This document shows, in pieces, positions 11,214-22,001 of a stretch of 64,000 nt of DNA. This stretch comes from Taxawa tesnikishii (nom. ined.) (Eukaryota > Ascomycota > Dothideomycetes > Dothideales). The stretch is taken from contig JAPDRO010000001.1 of NCBI GenBank assembly GCA_030247885.1, forward strand, positions 1,736,001-1,800,000, given 5' to 3'. Made by a program: the position numbers and the translations under genes. How positions within the stretch are numbered: position 1 is the stretch's first letter; every line of letters begins with the position of its first letter. The notes under the pieces were generated by a model. That model did not search any database and was not told where the DNA came from. It saw nothing but the letters and a program-made list of their open reading frames with translations.

Positions 11214-13197
11214 TCATCTCCTCCTTCCTCTCTTCTTTTCCGAACTGGGTGACGCCGTCAGGACAAACTCAGAATTTTCCAAATCTAGTTCGCCCTTGAT
11301 GATGCTCGTGGAAATAACCTCCTTTTTGAGACATCTACTTCCTTCTTTGATGAGCGACTGAGCGCCGGAGTCATCGTGATCAAGACCGAGCAATATTGAC
11401 TCGGAGTCGGCGCCCTCACCCTTGTGCTCCTTGATAGTCTCTGCACCAGCCAGCTTCGCGATCTTGCTGAAGTTACTGAATCCCTCTTTTCCATATTCCT
11501 TCTTCAATGCTGGTGTGAGGTAGATGGTTTTACCAGCAAGTAACTTCGTGCGGTCAATGTCCATTCTACCCCGAAGCTCCTCCGGCAAGTAATCATTGGG
11601 CGAGACCAGCTTTTTCTTCACAGCGCACGCTTCAGCCCAGGCATCGGTGACAATGATCCTGCCGAGCAAGAGACTATAAAGGAGCTTGGCTGTAGGTTTC
11701 AGCTGGCCTTCGCCTACACACAGGAAAACATCCCCTCCGCAGCTGGGTCTTCTATGTGCTTGACACCGTGTCGCTTGAGTGCTGAGGAGAGAGCGTTTTT
11801 CGCAGGAACTCTGCTGCCGGAGAATAGTATTTTTGGGGGCGACAGGACAGGAGTTGTATCCGCAGTGGGCTCGACTGCGTCGGCTTCGTCAAGCTTGGTT
11901 ATTTGAGCCCTTGATGGTGTCTTTCCTGCTTTGACGATGACCTCTGGCGATTTTCGCTTCGAAGTCTTGCCATCTGGATCAGTTTTGGTGCGTTTGTTGG
12001 CCTTTCCGTTCGAGGCGGGCGTTGCTGCAGCGGAAACCTTGCGCTTGTTCCCCGTTTTTTCGCAGTTGAAGCTGGTGTCTTGATCTCTTCCTCCACTTCA
12101 GGTTCTGGTTCGGGCTCTGCTGTTGAGTGTGATTTCTCTTCGTCGAGGTGAGCTCTCGGTTCCATCGTGGCTTGGTCCACTTCGGTTCCCATGACGACGT
12201 CGTTATCCGCAACCTCTTCGTCAGGCAGAGCTGGAGTTGAGCCAACCGGTTGGGAAGTCTCTGGCGGCACGGCGTCTTCATCTAGAGGCTCTCGGGCTGT
12301 CTGGTAAAACTCACTGGCAGTTGTAGCCTCATTTGGCAGGGCTGGAGGGAATGGTAGTCCCTTTGACTTCGCTGTAGGACTTTCTGCACCGTTGATTGGA
12401 ATACCATGATCGGCTGGTAAGCTGTCTTGAATATCGTTTATGTCCGACACCTGCAAGAATGTCTTCCGCTGCGAAGGCGTTTCCTCAATCATACCATTAG
12501 TGGGAGACTCAAACATCGGTTTTGGTGTACCATTAAGGCTGTCGTCGGTCTCGTCATGGGATATTGCCCGATCGTGTCGTTCAGTCACCGGACGTTCACT
12601 TGCCGAGAGTTCGTGCACTGGAACGGAGGATGCCACCTGGACCTGAGCTTGTATTTGAGAAAGCGATTGACCTTCCTTGAGCTCTCTGACAGTCAAACGA
12701 AGTTCCGGATCTTGGAAATCGATGAGATCTCCATCTCTGAGTATTATCGAATACTGATGATATTCGGTGCTCGGAGCGAGTTGATAGGCGCTGGAATTGT
12801 ACGCCCCTATGGTTTTGCGCTCTATGTACGGCGGTGTGACAGAGACGTATTCCTTGTACACTCGGAGTGAAGCTGTGCCTCCTTGCGTGTCTATGTTGAG
12901 ATCAGTGTGGAGTCTTCGAATCGGCACACGAACAAGCATGTGAAGAATGAACGGGAGGTATAACCTACCAATTCGAGCAACGAGATCTGTCGTGGGCTCA
13001 TAGCTTGACTCTTCCTCTCTGAAAACGTAACTTTTCTTCTCTTCCTCGTTGAGGACGAGGAAGATGCTTCGGTCGCCACCGGTTTCCTCCAACTCATAGT
13101 TCTCATACCGAGAGTCGAACCGCGTGGTGAGCTCAAATCGCCACCGAGCCATGCTCTTGTCTTTGCCAAACACCTTGCCTCCGTCGGTTCCGGTCAT
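11214..13197 (-). CDS. Tandem-BRCT protein, possible MDC1/Mdb1-like chromatin reader, two frame breaks
   Basis: About 661 residues. The C-terminus holds two BRCT repeats: the first begins at PPKILFSGSRV and ends near VTDAWAEACAVKKKL; the second contains LLAGKTIYLTP and ends SEFVL before a basic KKRGRRR tail, likely a nuclear signal. The middle is acidic and Ser/Pro-rich. The N-terminal 170 residues could be a divergent FHA fold (IILRDGDLIDF resembles its last strands), which is weak. FHA plus C-terminal tandem BRCT is the plan of MDC1 and fission-yeast Mdb1, which bind damage-marked H2A; I infer, not show, such a role. The frame breaks at an A6 run (12055-12060) and a G4 run (11732-11735). 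A 78-bp in-frame segment (12891-12968) has intron signals. The start could instead be 13152. Confidence 0.65.
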
Positions 13198-13914
13198 GAT
13201 GGTAGGAGAGACACATGGCAAATTTCGGCCGTTCAGGGAGAGAGCAAGTGAAGGTAGACGTGACTGAACGTGTTGAGCTAACACGCGAACACACGTGACC
13301 GGCTGTTGCTTGGCACAGTTTGAATAGTTTGCCAATCGACATGATTCTCTCCAACCCTGCTCACTGGTCTGCACAACATTAGAACCCTCTAGTGAACCGG
13401 TCTTACTGTGGATGCTTTGGAAATGGTAGGTCGCTTTGGCTATCACACAGGGAGGTATATTGTGGAAAGACCTCATGCGCCGTCTTCGAGTAGGTCCGTG
13501 AACGAACAATACTAAGGCGTGAAACATGCAGCGCTCACTCACTCGTAGAGACGCCACATTCCGTTTGGACATGAAAGAGGTAAGTGCCTCTTCTCTACTT
13601 CAGCAGGTTTCGGAGTCCTCTTTGTCCTTCGCTATCCTCACTGATGCCATGATTGGAATACATACATCTCTGTTGCTGCTCTATCCTGGAGAGCTGTTGC
13701 ATTTCTCTTCCGGTTCTTCTGGGTCACAATCATAACGCACAATTGCAGCCATCAGATTGTCCATGTATGATTGTTCTCACGCCTGCTTGCACTTCGAATA
13801 AGGCCCTTCTTCGTCTTCTTGCTTCCTTGCTTCATCCTTCTGCTTCCATTTCCTGCTCAGCAGCTCGAACCGACTTTCAAATACAGCAACCGCTCTACAA
13901 CTTCTTCTCATCGG
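13198..13914. promoter_or_regulatory. Divergent promoter region, BRCT gene / STE2
   Basis: This 717-bp spacer contains long open frames continuing from both flanking genes, which I regard as leader sequence. The ORF entering STE2 from 13771 would add a hydrophobic stretch ahead of the receptor; I consider that untranslated. Confidence 0.4.
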
Positions 13915-15114
13915 ATGGCTTCTAGCTTGGCTATGCTTGTCCGTAGAGGCGACAACCAGACGGTCTACACTTGGTCCGCACTCACTAGCCAGCCGTTCGA
14001 CTTGCACGACGAGACTGGCCAAAATACTACAGTCACCTTGGATGATGTCAACCTGTTTACATACGCCGGCGCTACTGCATGTGCCAACTACGGCGCCCAG
14101 ATTGGCGCGGCTGTTGCTATCCTTGTCGTTATGGTCATGCTCACGAAGCACGAAAAGCGCCGCTCACCTATCTTCGTCTTCAACAGCCTTGCTCTCGTCT
14201 TCTGCATCGTCCAAGCTATCATGCAGATCTTGTACTACACTGGCGCTGCCTATACTGCTTATAGTATCCTGCTATGGAAAGCCCCAGACCACTTGGACAA
14301 GGCGGACGTGGCTCAGTCTACTCTTGGTGTCATCTCGGCGCTGCTGGCATTCGTCTGTCTCATGGCTTCGCTCATCCTGCAGATCAAGGCCGTCTGCGTC
14401 ACGCTGACTGCTACTCAACGATTGGCAATCACCTTGCTCTCCATCTTTGTCGCGCTTGTGGCTGTCGGATTCCGCATGGCTCAGGGTATACAGAACATCC
14501 GATGCAACATTATCGCCTCCAATTTCTGTTGGCAGGGTCTTTGGCTACAGAAGGCCATGCAGATAACAGAAACGATTAGTATTTGCTTCTTCGCGATGGT
14601 CTTCTGCATCAAGCTTGGCTGGGCTATTCATGAGAGGCACAAGTTGGGGCTCACGCAGTTCGGTCCCATGCAGATTATATTCATCGGAGGCTGCCAGACG
14701 CTCGTCGTTCCGGGTAAGTCACGTCCTTCAAAGAGTCACTGTAAAGCATAACTTAACCCGTTTTTAGCTCTGTTCACCATCCTGCAGTTCGCTTCTCCAC
14801 AAACGCCATATTTCGGATCCAACGTTCTTGTCGTAACAGCCATCTCTCTTCCCCTCTCGTCACTGTGGGCGTCCGCGGTCATCGATGAGGTGGGCGCAGC
14901 AGCAAGGGGGCCTGACGCACATCGCAAGTTTATTGTCAGCCTCTATAACTCAAACGCTTCATCCAGCAAGATGCGGCCTTCTAAAGCTGTCTCTAGTGCA
15001 TCCGATACCGTGACGGACATCTCGGTTGACCAGACGCCTCAGCTCAAGAGTGGATTTGCAGATCCTTGTGCGGTCGAGAAGGATCTGGAGATGCAGGAGC
15101 TGGGTAAGCACTGA
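13915..15114 (+). CDS. STE2: Ste2-type peptide pheromone G-protein-coupled receptor
   Basis: Two exons (13915-14713 and 14768-15114, intron 54 bp) encode 381 residues. Ste2 sits in the plasma membrane, binds the alpha-factor-like pheromone and signals through a heterotrimeric G protein to the mating MAP kinase cascade; in several moulds it also directs hyphal chemotropism. An extracellular N-terminus of about 60 residues with NQT and NTT glycosylation sites precedes seven hydrophobic spans. The family block QFGPMQIIFIGGCQTLVVPALF, spanning the splice junction, marks the end of span five through span six with its conserved Pro. The cytosolic tail is Ser/Thr-rich. I chose the ATG at 13915 because an upstream in-frame ATG (13771) would add a second hydrophobic stretch not expected in Ste2. 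Confidence 0.9.
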
Positions 15115-16218
15115 GTTGCGGATAGAGGGGTTTCGGCGTGAGACCGTTCGCGACAATGCTGGTATCTCGGACGGGTGTGAGATGGGTTTGGGATAAGGAG
15201 CGGAGGATTTTCAATCAACAATGTTTTACATATTCTCTTGTTGCATTCCTTGGAGAATTGATGCGTCCTGAAGGTACTAGGAACTTTCAGGGTCATTCTC
15301 CTCGTTGCACCACATGGCGCTTGCTGCCAGCGAAAACGTTTTTGCAACCGTCTGGTCTTGCAACACACGTTGTCTCCTTGGGATCATACACAGACCGCAC
15401 TCCAATCCCAACCGCTCTATTTTCCGTAACCTTCATCTTACTTCTCCACAACCCGCGGATCTTCAAACTTTCTATGCCACCACTCCTCCACCGGCAATTC
15501 GACCACATCCACAAACTCCAACAGAACGCTTTTCGCTTGTGAGGGTGGCTTGGCGTTACGGCATCCTCACCGCCGTTACACTGAAGAGTTTCCGATTCGT
15601 CCCGAGGATGTAACAATGGGGACTCGCGTAGTAGTAGGCACACGCTCGAGTCAGGTTGCCGCACGTGCCGAGATCGTGTGTTGGGTGCGTAACGGGCCCC
15701 CGCGGAGTGTTTAGAGTAAATAGCGGATACAGGGCAAATTCGATGGAGTGGAACTCGGTGGAGCAAAGAGGAAATGAGGGGAGGGTACGGAGTGCTCTGC
15801 GTTGGGTTTCGTCAAACAAGAGTCGACACATGCAGTTTAGTGTGCTGTGTGTTGAGGCTGTTGGTTGTGCATTGGCAAGGTAGGGGGACCGTGAAACGGA
15901 AGTTGTACATGGAAGGCTACGAAGAAGCGAGATGATGGATGCTGTACTATCTATCCAACCCAAAGAGTCTGAAATCTAATTCTAAATGTATATCTAGTCT
16001 AGGATCTAGTCGGAGAGCCGTTAGTTGTATGTATGCTCGCTTGCTGTAGTGGTATCGTGGTAAAAGAAAAAGTTGATATCCGCTTTTATCGCCCTTTGGT
16101 ATAAAACGAGCCTTTTGCGCCGATATGATGCTTTCACAAACGCCCTTGTCCCACTAGAAAAGAGGACCCGATGTAAGAACAACTGGAGAAACTCGAATGG
16201 CGAGGGCGAGACAATCGA
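15115..16218. other. Convergent intergenic region
   Basis: This 1.1-kb stretch lies between the ends of STE2 and the HAD gene. ORFs on both strands are short and lack motifs. I see no RNA gene or repeat. Confidence 0.4.
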
Positions 16219-17654
16219 CTACTGCGTGGTGGTAGGGGTCTGCGGCCGGCTCTCGTCGATGATAGCAGACCCTTCAAGGGCCTTGGTGACTTCGACCATA
16301 TCACGCATTGCCTTCTTCTGCTCGCGCTCAAGGCCGTGGAGCACAGCTTCGAGGACGTTGTCAACAGTGGCCTTGGGGGTGAACTTGGGCTTGGTGCCCT
16401 CCTGGTAAACGCCAGTACGGACAAGAATCGAGTACCAGGTGTTCTCAGACTGCTTGTTGAACTCGTTGGTACCGCGCACATCGGACTCAGGAGTGTCGCC
16501 GACAAAGTAGACGGTCTCTGGTGGAGCGTCGATGCCGTGGGTATCCTTGCGCCATTGCTGCAGCAAGCGTGTGGCGAACTGGAATGTACCGATCTGAGGC
16601 TTGCCAAAGGCGGTGGTGTTCAGCGTCTTTCCAGTGACGGCCTTGTACATGGCCTCCAGAGATAGACGGAGCGCGCCCATGCCAAGACGGGTGAGGTCGT
16701 GAGAGGCAGACCAGACGACGTCGTTGTGGGAGAAGAAGATGGGCGGACCCTCGTCGAATGTCTCCGAGCGTGTTCCCAAGACACCGTCCTTGGACATCAA
16801 CAGGTCAAGAATGATCTGCTGGTCACCAGCCCAATCGCGGCTGTCAGCGAAAACAAAGATGGCCTGGATGTGGGTCTTGGAGAAATCACGGTCACGGGAG
16901 TTGTTCCACTCGTCCTTGGTGAGCTTGCGGAAGGGGGTGGTGTCAGCGTTGTGCTTGATGATGTCTCCCGGGGTGATAACATCCTTGAAGCCATAGCCTT
17001 CGGCCACCTCACGACACTTCTCGCCTTCGCCACCAACAACCAAGACTGTATTGTATTTGGCAGCCATCTCCCGCATGGGAGTGTGTCCGCAGATGAATTG
17101 GCCGGGCGAGACCTCCAGCTCCAGTTGGTTGCTAAGCTGAATGCACCTTTCTTGCTCGGTCTTGCCTCCACCGTTGGTAACGAAAATGTAGGGACTGCCG
17201 AAGAGTGTCAGCCCCAAGCCTTTACATGTAGATAAAATTGCACGACTTACATCTTGATGCCATACTTGTTCTGACCGTTGAGGACCTTCATGGCCTCGAC
17301 AGCCTCTGGGATAGGACGTCCACCGCGAATGAGGACACCGTCGATATCGAAAGCAAATGCGTACTTGTCGGTAACATTTATCTCTGGTGGAGTCGCTGGA
17401 TTGCTACTAATATCGGCGTCGTCCTCAATACGTTGCCTTGCCAATGCGATAGAGGCCGCGATGTCTTGTGCGTCTGAGGGGGCCATCAAGTGCTGTGTAG
17501 CGTTAGACACAACGTCTCTGAATATTCCGAGAAAGACGAACCTTTGGGGCGCAACCACAGTTGGTCCTCTGGTAAGAGCATCTTGGGTAGCATCTTGACT
17601 TGATAGCCTGCGGAGAGCCCGCGGCCTTGGAGGGAGGAGATAGGTGGCAGACAT
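16219..17654 (-). CDS. HAD-superfamily class IIA hydrolase, CECR5 (HDHD5)-like, probably mitochondrial
   Basis: The exons read 17654-17251 and 16219-17194, with a clear 56-bp intron (17195-17250) that joins GIKI to PYIFVTNGGG. HAD motifs are FDIDGVLIRGG (nucleophile DxD), FVTNGGGKTE and VGDTPESDV, with a class IIA cap between them. Members of this CECR5/TIGR01456 group are found in mitochondria; the substrate is unknown. The N-terminus (MSATYLLPPRPRALRRL) is Arg-rich and acid-poor, as in a targeting peptide. Odd: a second segment, 17493-17541 (49 bp), has a GTTCGT donor, a CTAAC branch site and a CACAG acceptor, but removing it breaks the frame unless a base is missing from the C4 run at 17546-17549. 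Unspliced it reads 459 residues; spliced and repaired, 443. Confidence 0.88.
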
Positions 17655-19892
17655 GTTTGCTCAGGTATGGTTTGAGTAAACACAACGAGGAGAGAAGTGG
17701 AAAGGAAATCTGGGGGTAGAGGGTTCAAAACTCAAAGGTAGCGAGAGGCACAGTCATATATGTATGCTTCCGCGGAGGCGGGCTTGCCTTACGCCAGAGC
17801 CGTCTATCTCGACAGCTTCATATCGTCGTCCCGTACATGTTGGAATGATGGACAAACATGGTGGGGCACTTTGAAAACCTCTCTAACGTTCGCGGCGATT
17901 AGCGTGTACCTTATCTTCATCCGACTGGCGCCTCCACGAGATGTGACTCGCTGTGGTCTACGGGCGAACCAAGGGTTGAGTATCGTCATCGTTTGATGAA
18001 CGCCCTGCATGCTCGCATCAAGTATGTAGTATTCGGTGTCTTTCCACGATGTACTCACAAACAGTGCTATTTGTTGCACGCACCGAAGTGTCCCGCAGTC
18101 CCCGAATGAGTTTGTGTGTTAAATTGTCCCTGCAGCGAGGGGCCCAGCTGCATGACGACACGATACATGATTGGGTGCTCGCGACTTAACCTGCTCAGCG
18201 GCGAATCTTGCCATGCCCAACGACGTGGTCTGGGTTACTGGGTAAGATACGACCTAAACAGAAAGGCCCTCGGGCCCTTCCAATCGTGATTCGAATTGCT
18301 CCCTCTTGGAACTCAGGGCTAGACAAGCGGTTCCACGTGTAATTCTCGCCCAGCTTCCTTCAATGCGACAGTACAGCTCTGAGACTATGAGACCCTCGTA
18401 TCGCCGTGCTGTCGGAGAGTGTGGTTTGCTCGATGTTGTCTTACCATGATGACATCGTTCTGCTGCTCTGTAAATTTGTGAAGGCATTGAAAACGCCACC
18501 CCGTTTGTCACGGTTCTCATGGCGTAGTTCAAGTGCGCCACGGCCGAGAAGCGCATGACGTTCGAAGGGGCAGCCCGCCAAAACATGTGCCGATGTTTGG
18601 GACGTTTCGCGCCGCCAACCGCTGCGAGGCATGAGCTTGGACTTTGTTGACAGGCGTCTAAGGCAGCCGCTTCACATGCAAAAGGCCAACAACACCTGCA
18701 AATTGCACTAAATTGAGCGCTGTTAAATCGCGCGTGCTGACAGGATTGCGTGGATTAAGACCCGACGTATCCGTAGCGCGTCTGTGTGTGTGCAGCAAGG
18801 CTCTGCTATTGCTCGGCCCGTCTTCAACGTCTCACTGACTGATATCATCGCGCAATTTGCGGCGTAGGGAACACCCGATGGAGATAGCGGCATCTGCCGT
18901 GTCAGTGGTTAGGCATGAGATGAGAGTTGGTAAAACGCGCGACTTCCACCATGCTCACAAGGATATACCATTATGATGGCTGCGCAATGTGCACGATTGC
19001 GGCGTCATCGAATGTATTGAGTTTGGTGTCGAACGGCTGCGGCTGCAATCGAGATCCCATTCACCATCTGCCTACGGAGGCAGATCGTGCTTGTCAGGAA
19101 ACTTTATTAATCCACGACTGTGATGTGGCAACGAAGCTTTTCAGCATGCAGCCGCCAGCTTGTTCGTACAGCCGCCCTCGACATCATCCGGTCCTTCGGC
19201 GGTTCAACTATTCGCAGTCTTTCACCGCCCGTGGTCGATTTCAGGTCTTGTGCGGGCCACGACCACACCTCAAAGAGATTCGTGGATGTGAGAAGGAGGG
19301 ACGGATTGGGCATGCATTAGGGTGATGTAGGAGAACACTCCGATGCTCCGCATGAAGGAGAACACTCCGATATCTCGCACGAAGGGAGGTCCAGGTCTAA
19401 GAACGGAAGTTAATGACGACATAGTGACGGCATCAAGAACATATGCATGTACTTCGGTATCCCTAGTTTCCAAGATGGAGACCTGGGGGCTGGGGAAGGA
19501 CTGTGTGGGTAACTTGGGGCACCAAAGATTAAGACTCTTATTCCAGCGCTGCGTGACGGATAAGATGGGACATGCTTGTGACAGGATTACTGACACTTCC
19601 CTTTTGAGGATAGGCACTCGAAAGCATGATGCATGCCAGTAGTGCCAACCTGGCATGAAGAACATCTGAGCGAACTCGAGAGTGCCGACATGTGAGCTGT
19701 ATCAGGTTGCGAGAGAGATGCGATCTCGAGTGAATCGCATGCGCGGCACAACCTGTCGACAGTGTAACAAGCGTGTCTGCGAAGGCATACACATGGTGCC
19801 CTCATGGGAATTCAGGTAAGCTACTTTTCGTGTGCTTGAAGCGTGTTTGCATCCGCTGGTGTGTGTGTTGGTCGTTTAGAGGTCTGTTTCGA
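17655..19892. other. Long gene-free region with small direct repeat
   Basis: This 2.2-kb stretch contains no supportable gene; open frames are short and lack motifs. A 15-bp sequence (GGAGAACACTCCGAT) occurs at 19330-19344 and 19357-19371, a 27-bp period. The part near 19893 presumably includes the leader of the next ORF. An alternative short upstream exon ending at a GTAAGC donor near 19815 is possible. Confidence 0.4.
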
Positions 19893-22001
19893 ATGACAAA
19901 GAAATGCACGTGGGTAGCGCTTTCCGGATCTGGCAGGCAGGCAGGCAGCAATCCCAGCTATCTTGCCCTGCTTCTCATTTTTATCCCGTGCATCTACTCA
20001 ACATCCGCGAACGCCTCTTCCGTGGTGGTCATTCTCAATGAATTGGACGGGAGGAAACCTGCAACGACATTCCAAGGCCGGGGGAAGCAGTTGGTACAGC
20101 GTCAGAAAGCACATTTCGTGAGGGTGCGGCAAGGACTGCAGAACTCGTCAACGCCTCCATCGGACTTCCTTCCGGATCTTCTCTTCAATGCTCGGTATCG
20201 AAACGATGGAGCCTACGTGCGCAATAGGGGTTCCGTTGCTGCGTGCGCGAAAGCAGGCGCGGCCCGACCGAGAATTCGGCAGCCATCAGCGCCACGCTCC
20301 GTCTGCATCAAGCAGGAGTATAGCAGCCATCACAAGACCTCGATTGGAGACAGTAGAAGACGGCGTTCTCGCGCAAGCAATGATCAGGCGTCCCGGAGTG
20401 CCATTTCAGTCAGCTCGGAATCAACAGGTGACTCGGACAGCGTACTGCCTGGCACGGACACGAACAGAGAGATTTCGACGATGCCGACCGATGAGGAGTT
20501 GATCGAGGCCAATCGCAACCGACTGCTGCAACGAGGCGACTGGCTTGGCCTCGCACCAGCGCGACCTTTGCGCATGAACTTCGAAGGCTCGGTAGCCAGA
20601 GCTCACATCGGGAAAAGGCGCAAAGTGCATCGCGAAGGTCGCGCAGTGATGCAACCAAGTGAGACGTCCCCGCCCGCGAAGAAGCGTCATGATGCTGAAT
20701 ATCATACGAGCGGTGTCCTGCTTTTAGAAGACATTCAGGTGAACATCGGATCACAAGCGTTGGCGAGTCGTGTATGTGGCTCAGAGATCCAGCAGCCGCA
20801 GATGGAATCCTCTATGATGGAACACGACTCTTCAGACTCCATGTTGCTTGCAGCGGGCGATACTGTTGACCGTGCTGCTGAGCTGAATATTGAGCGAGCT
20901 CAATCGCAAAACTCTGAGGCGAGTGTGTTCTTCGAGAGCGGTCATGGGAATCTGACAGGAAAAACCACTCCGGTCAACGATCGGTACCACGAGATTGAGG
21001 TGGACGGTAGCTTCATTGACGAGCTTCAGCCAATGAGTTCAGTCGATGGGGTTGCACGAACGGACAATGGCGGACACCAAGGAGAATTACGGGAACTCTG
21101 CGACTCTTCTTTCAACCGCCGGCCTTTGAACGCCTCCTCGTTCCTGGTGGGCGACACCAACTGCGGTTATCCAGAAAGAGACCAACAGACACCACAACGC
21201 TTCCAGCTTGCCTTTACGTCCACTTCTTGGGCAGAGTCAAACGTCCATCCGCCTCCGCATGATCGCAACCAAAGACATTTTCATGAGCACAACGCGACGA
21301 TTGATCCGTCTTGTGACCGGCCAAACTTCGCGAAAAACGACGAATCCTGGCGTAAGTTCCTCCACCTGACAGACGATGACGTGGGAAACGACGAAGATGA
21401 ATTTGAGGATCAACATCAACAACAACCGACTGCGTTGGACGTGACAGCCATCAGGAAAGGACAATCACCTTCAGTGTCCACGCCAAGAGGCCGCGGTACG
21501 CAGTGGACCAGCACCCTTTCGCCCATATCGGTGAGCAATGCAGATGATCTGTCAGAAGCACAACAGAGCGTTCCTCTATCGTTACAACAATGGGACGCAC
21601 TCATTGCGAAGGATCCAGCAATCACAAGACCGACTGAGAGAAAGGACGAAGGCGAAGAACTGTGGCGGAAGTTTGTATTCGGAGAGGGAGACGAGAGCTG
21701 TGATTTGGAAGACTACGAGCAACCCTTCGAGGCAATCACCAACCACTACGCGCCAACTCAGACATCCATGGCCGCCGAATTGTCGTACAGTTCCAAGCTG
21801 GTTCGAGATACAATGGCCACTAATGGGCACGGCACGACCATGTACGCCGAGCATGGATCCAGCCCGTTCGAAGAAGCGGGAGACGTGACCCCAGCAGCGG
21901 AGCGATCACCCAGCCCGGGATCAACGAGCAACCAACCTGCGACCTCGTACCACCTGTTGCAGGAAGAGCAAGAGACCGTGTCCACGCCTCCGGTGTCTTA
22001 A
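19893..22001 (+). CDS. Uncharacterised, largely disordered, probably nuclear protein
   Basis: One open frame gives about 702 residues from the first ATG; the frame is open back to 19773 and the real start may lie in an unrecognised upstream exon. I do not recognise a named domain. It is acidic and Ser/Thr/Gln-rich overall, with scattered ordered motifs: NRLLQRGDWLGLAPARPLRM followed by a basic GKRRK segment (possible nuclear signal), and two related short motifs near the C-terminus, SWRKFLHLTDDD and LWRKFVFGEGDE, each an aromatic W-K-F core followed by acidic residues. I have the impression of similar unnamed proteins in other ascomycetes, but that is memory, not a search. No membrane segment beyond a hydrophobic patch in the doubtful first 60 residues. 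The intact frame over 2 kb supports coding. Confidence 0.6.
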   Translation: MTKKCTWVALSGSGRQAGSNPSYLALLLIFIPCIYSTSANASSVVVILNELDGRKPATTFQGRGKQLVQRQKAHFVRVRQGLQNSSTPPSDFLPDLLFNARYRNDGAYVRNRGSVAACAKAGAARPRIRQPSAPRSVCIKQEYSSHHKTSIGDSRRRRSRASNDQASRSAISVSSESTGDSDSVLPGTDTNREISTMPTDEELIEANRNRLLQRGDWLGLAPARPLRMNFEGSVARAHIGKRRKVHREGRAVMQPSETSPPAKKRHDAEYHTSGVLLLEDIQVNIGSQALASRVCGSEIQQPQMESSMMEHDSSDSMLLAAGDTVDRAAELNIERAQSQNSEASVFFESGHGNLTGKTTPVNDRYHEIEVDGSFIDELQPMSSVDGVARTDNGGHQGELRELCDSSFNRRPLNASSFLVGDTNCGYPERDQQTPQRFQLAFTSTSWAESNVHPPPHDRNQRHFHEHNATIDPSCDRPNFAKNDESWRKFLHLTDDDVGNDEDEFEDQHQQQPTALDVTAIRKGQSPSVSTPRGRGTQWTSTLSPISVSNADDLSEAQQSVPLSLQQWDALIAKDPAITRPTERKDEGEELWRKFVFGEGDESCDLEDYEQPFEAITNHYAPTQTSMAAELSYSSKLVRDTMATNGHGTTMYAEHGSSPFEEAGDVTPAAERSPSPGSTSNQPATSYHLLQEEQETVSTPPVS

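Noticed and set aside
13771-13914. N-terminal extension of STE2 with a hydrophobic stretch
   Set aside because: Ste2 receptors lack a cleaved signal peptide and the downstream ATG gives the usual extracellular length.
16035-16070. tRNA-like stretch with GTAGTGGTATCGTGG
   Set aside because: It resembles a D-arm sequence, but no matching acceptor stem, anticodon arm or T-loop follows at tRNA spacing.
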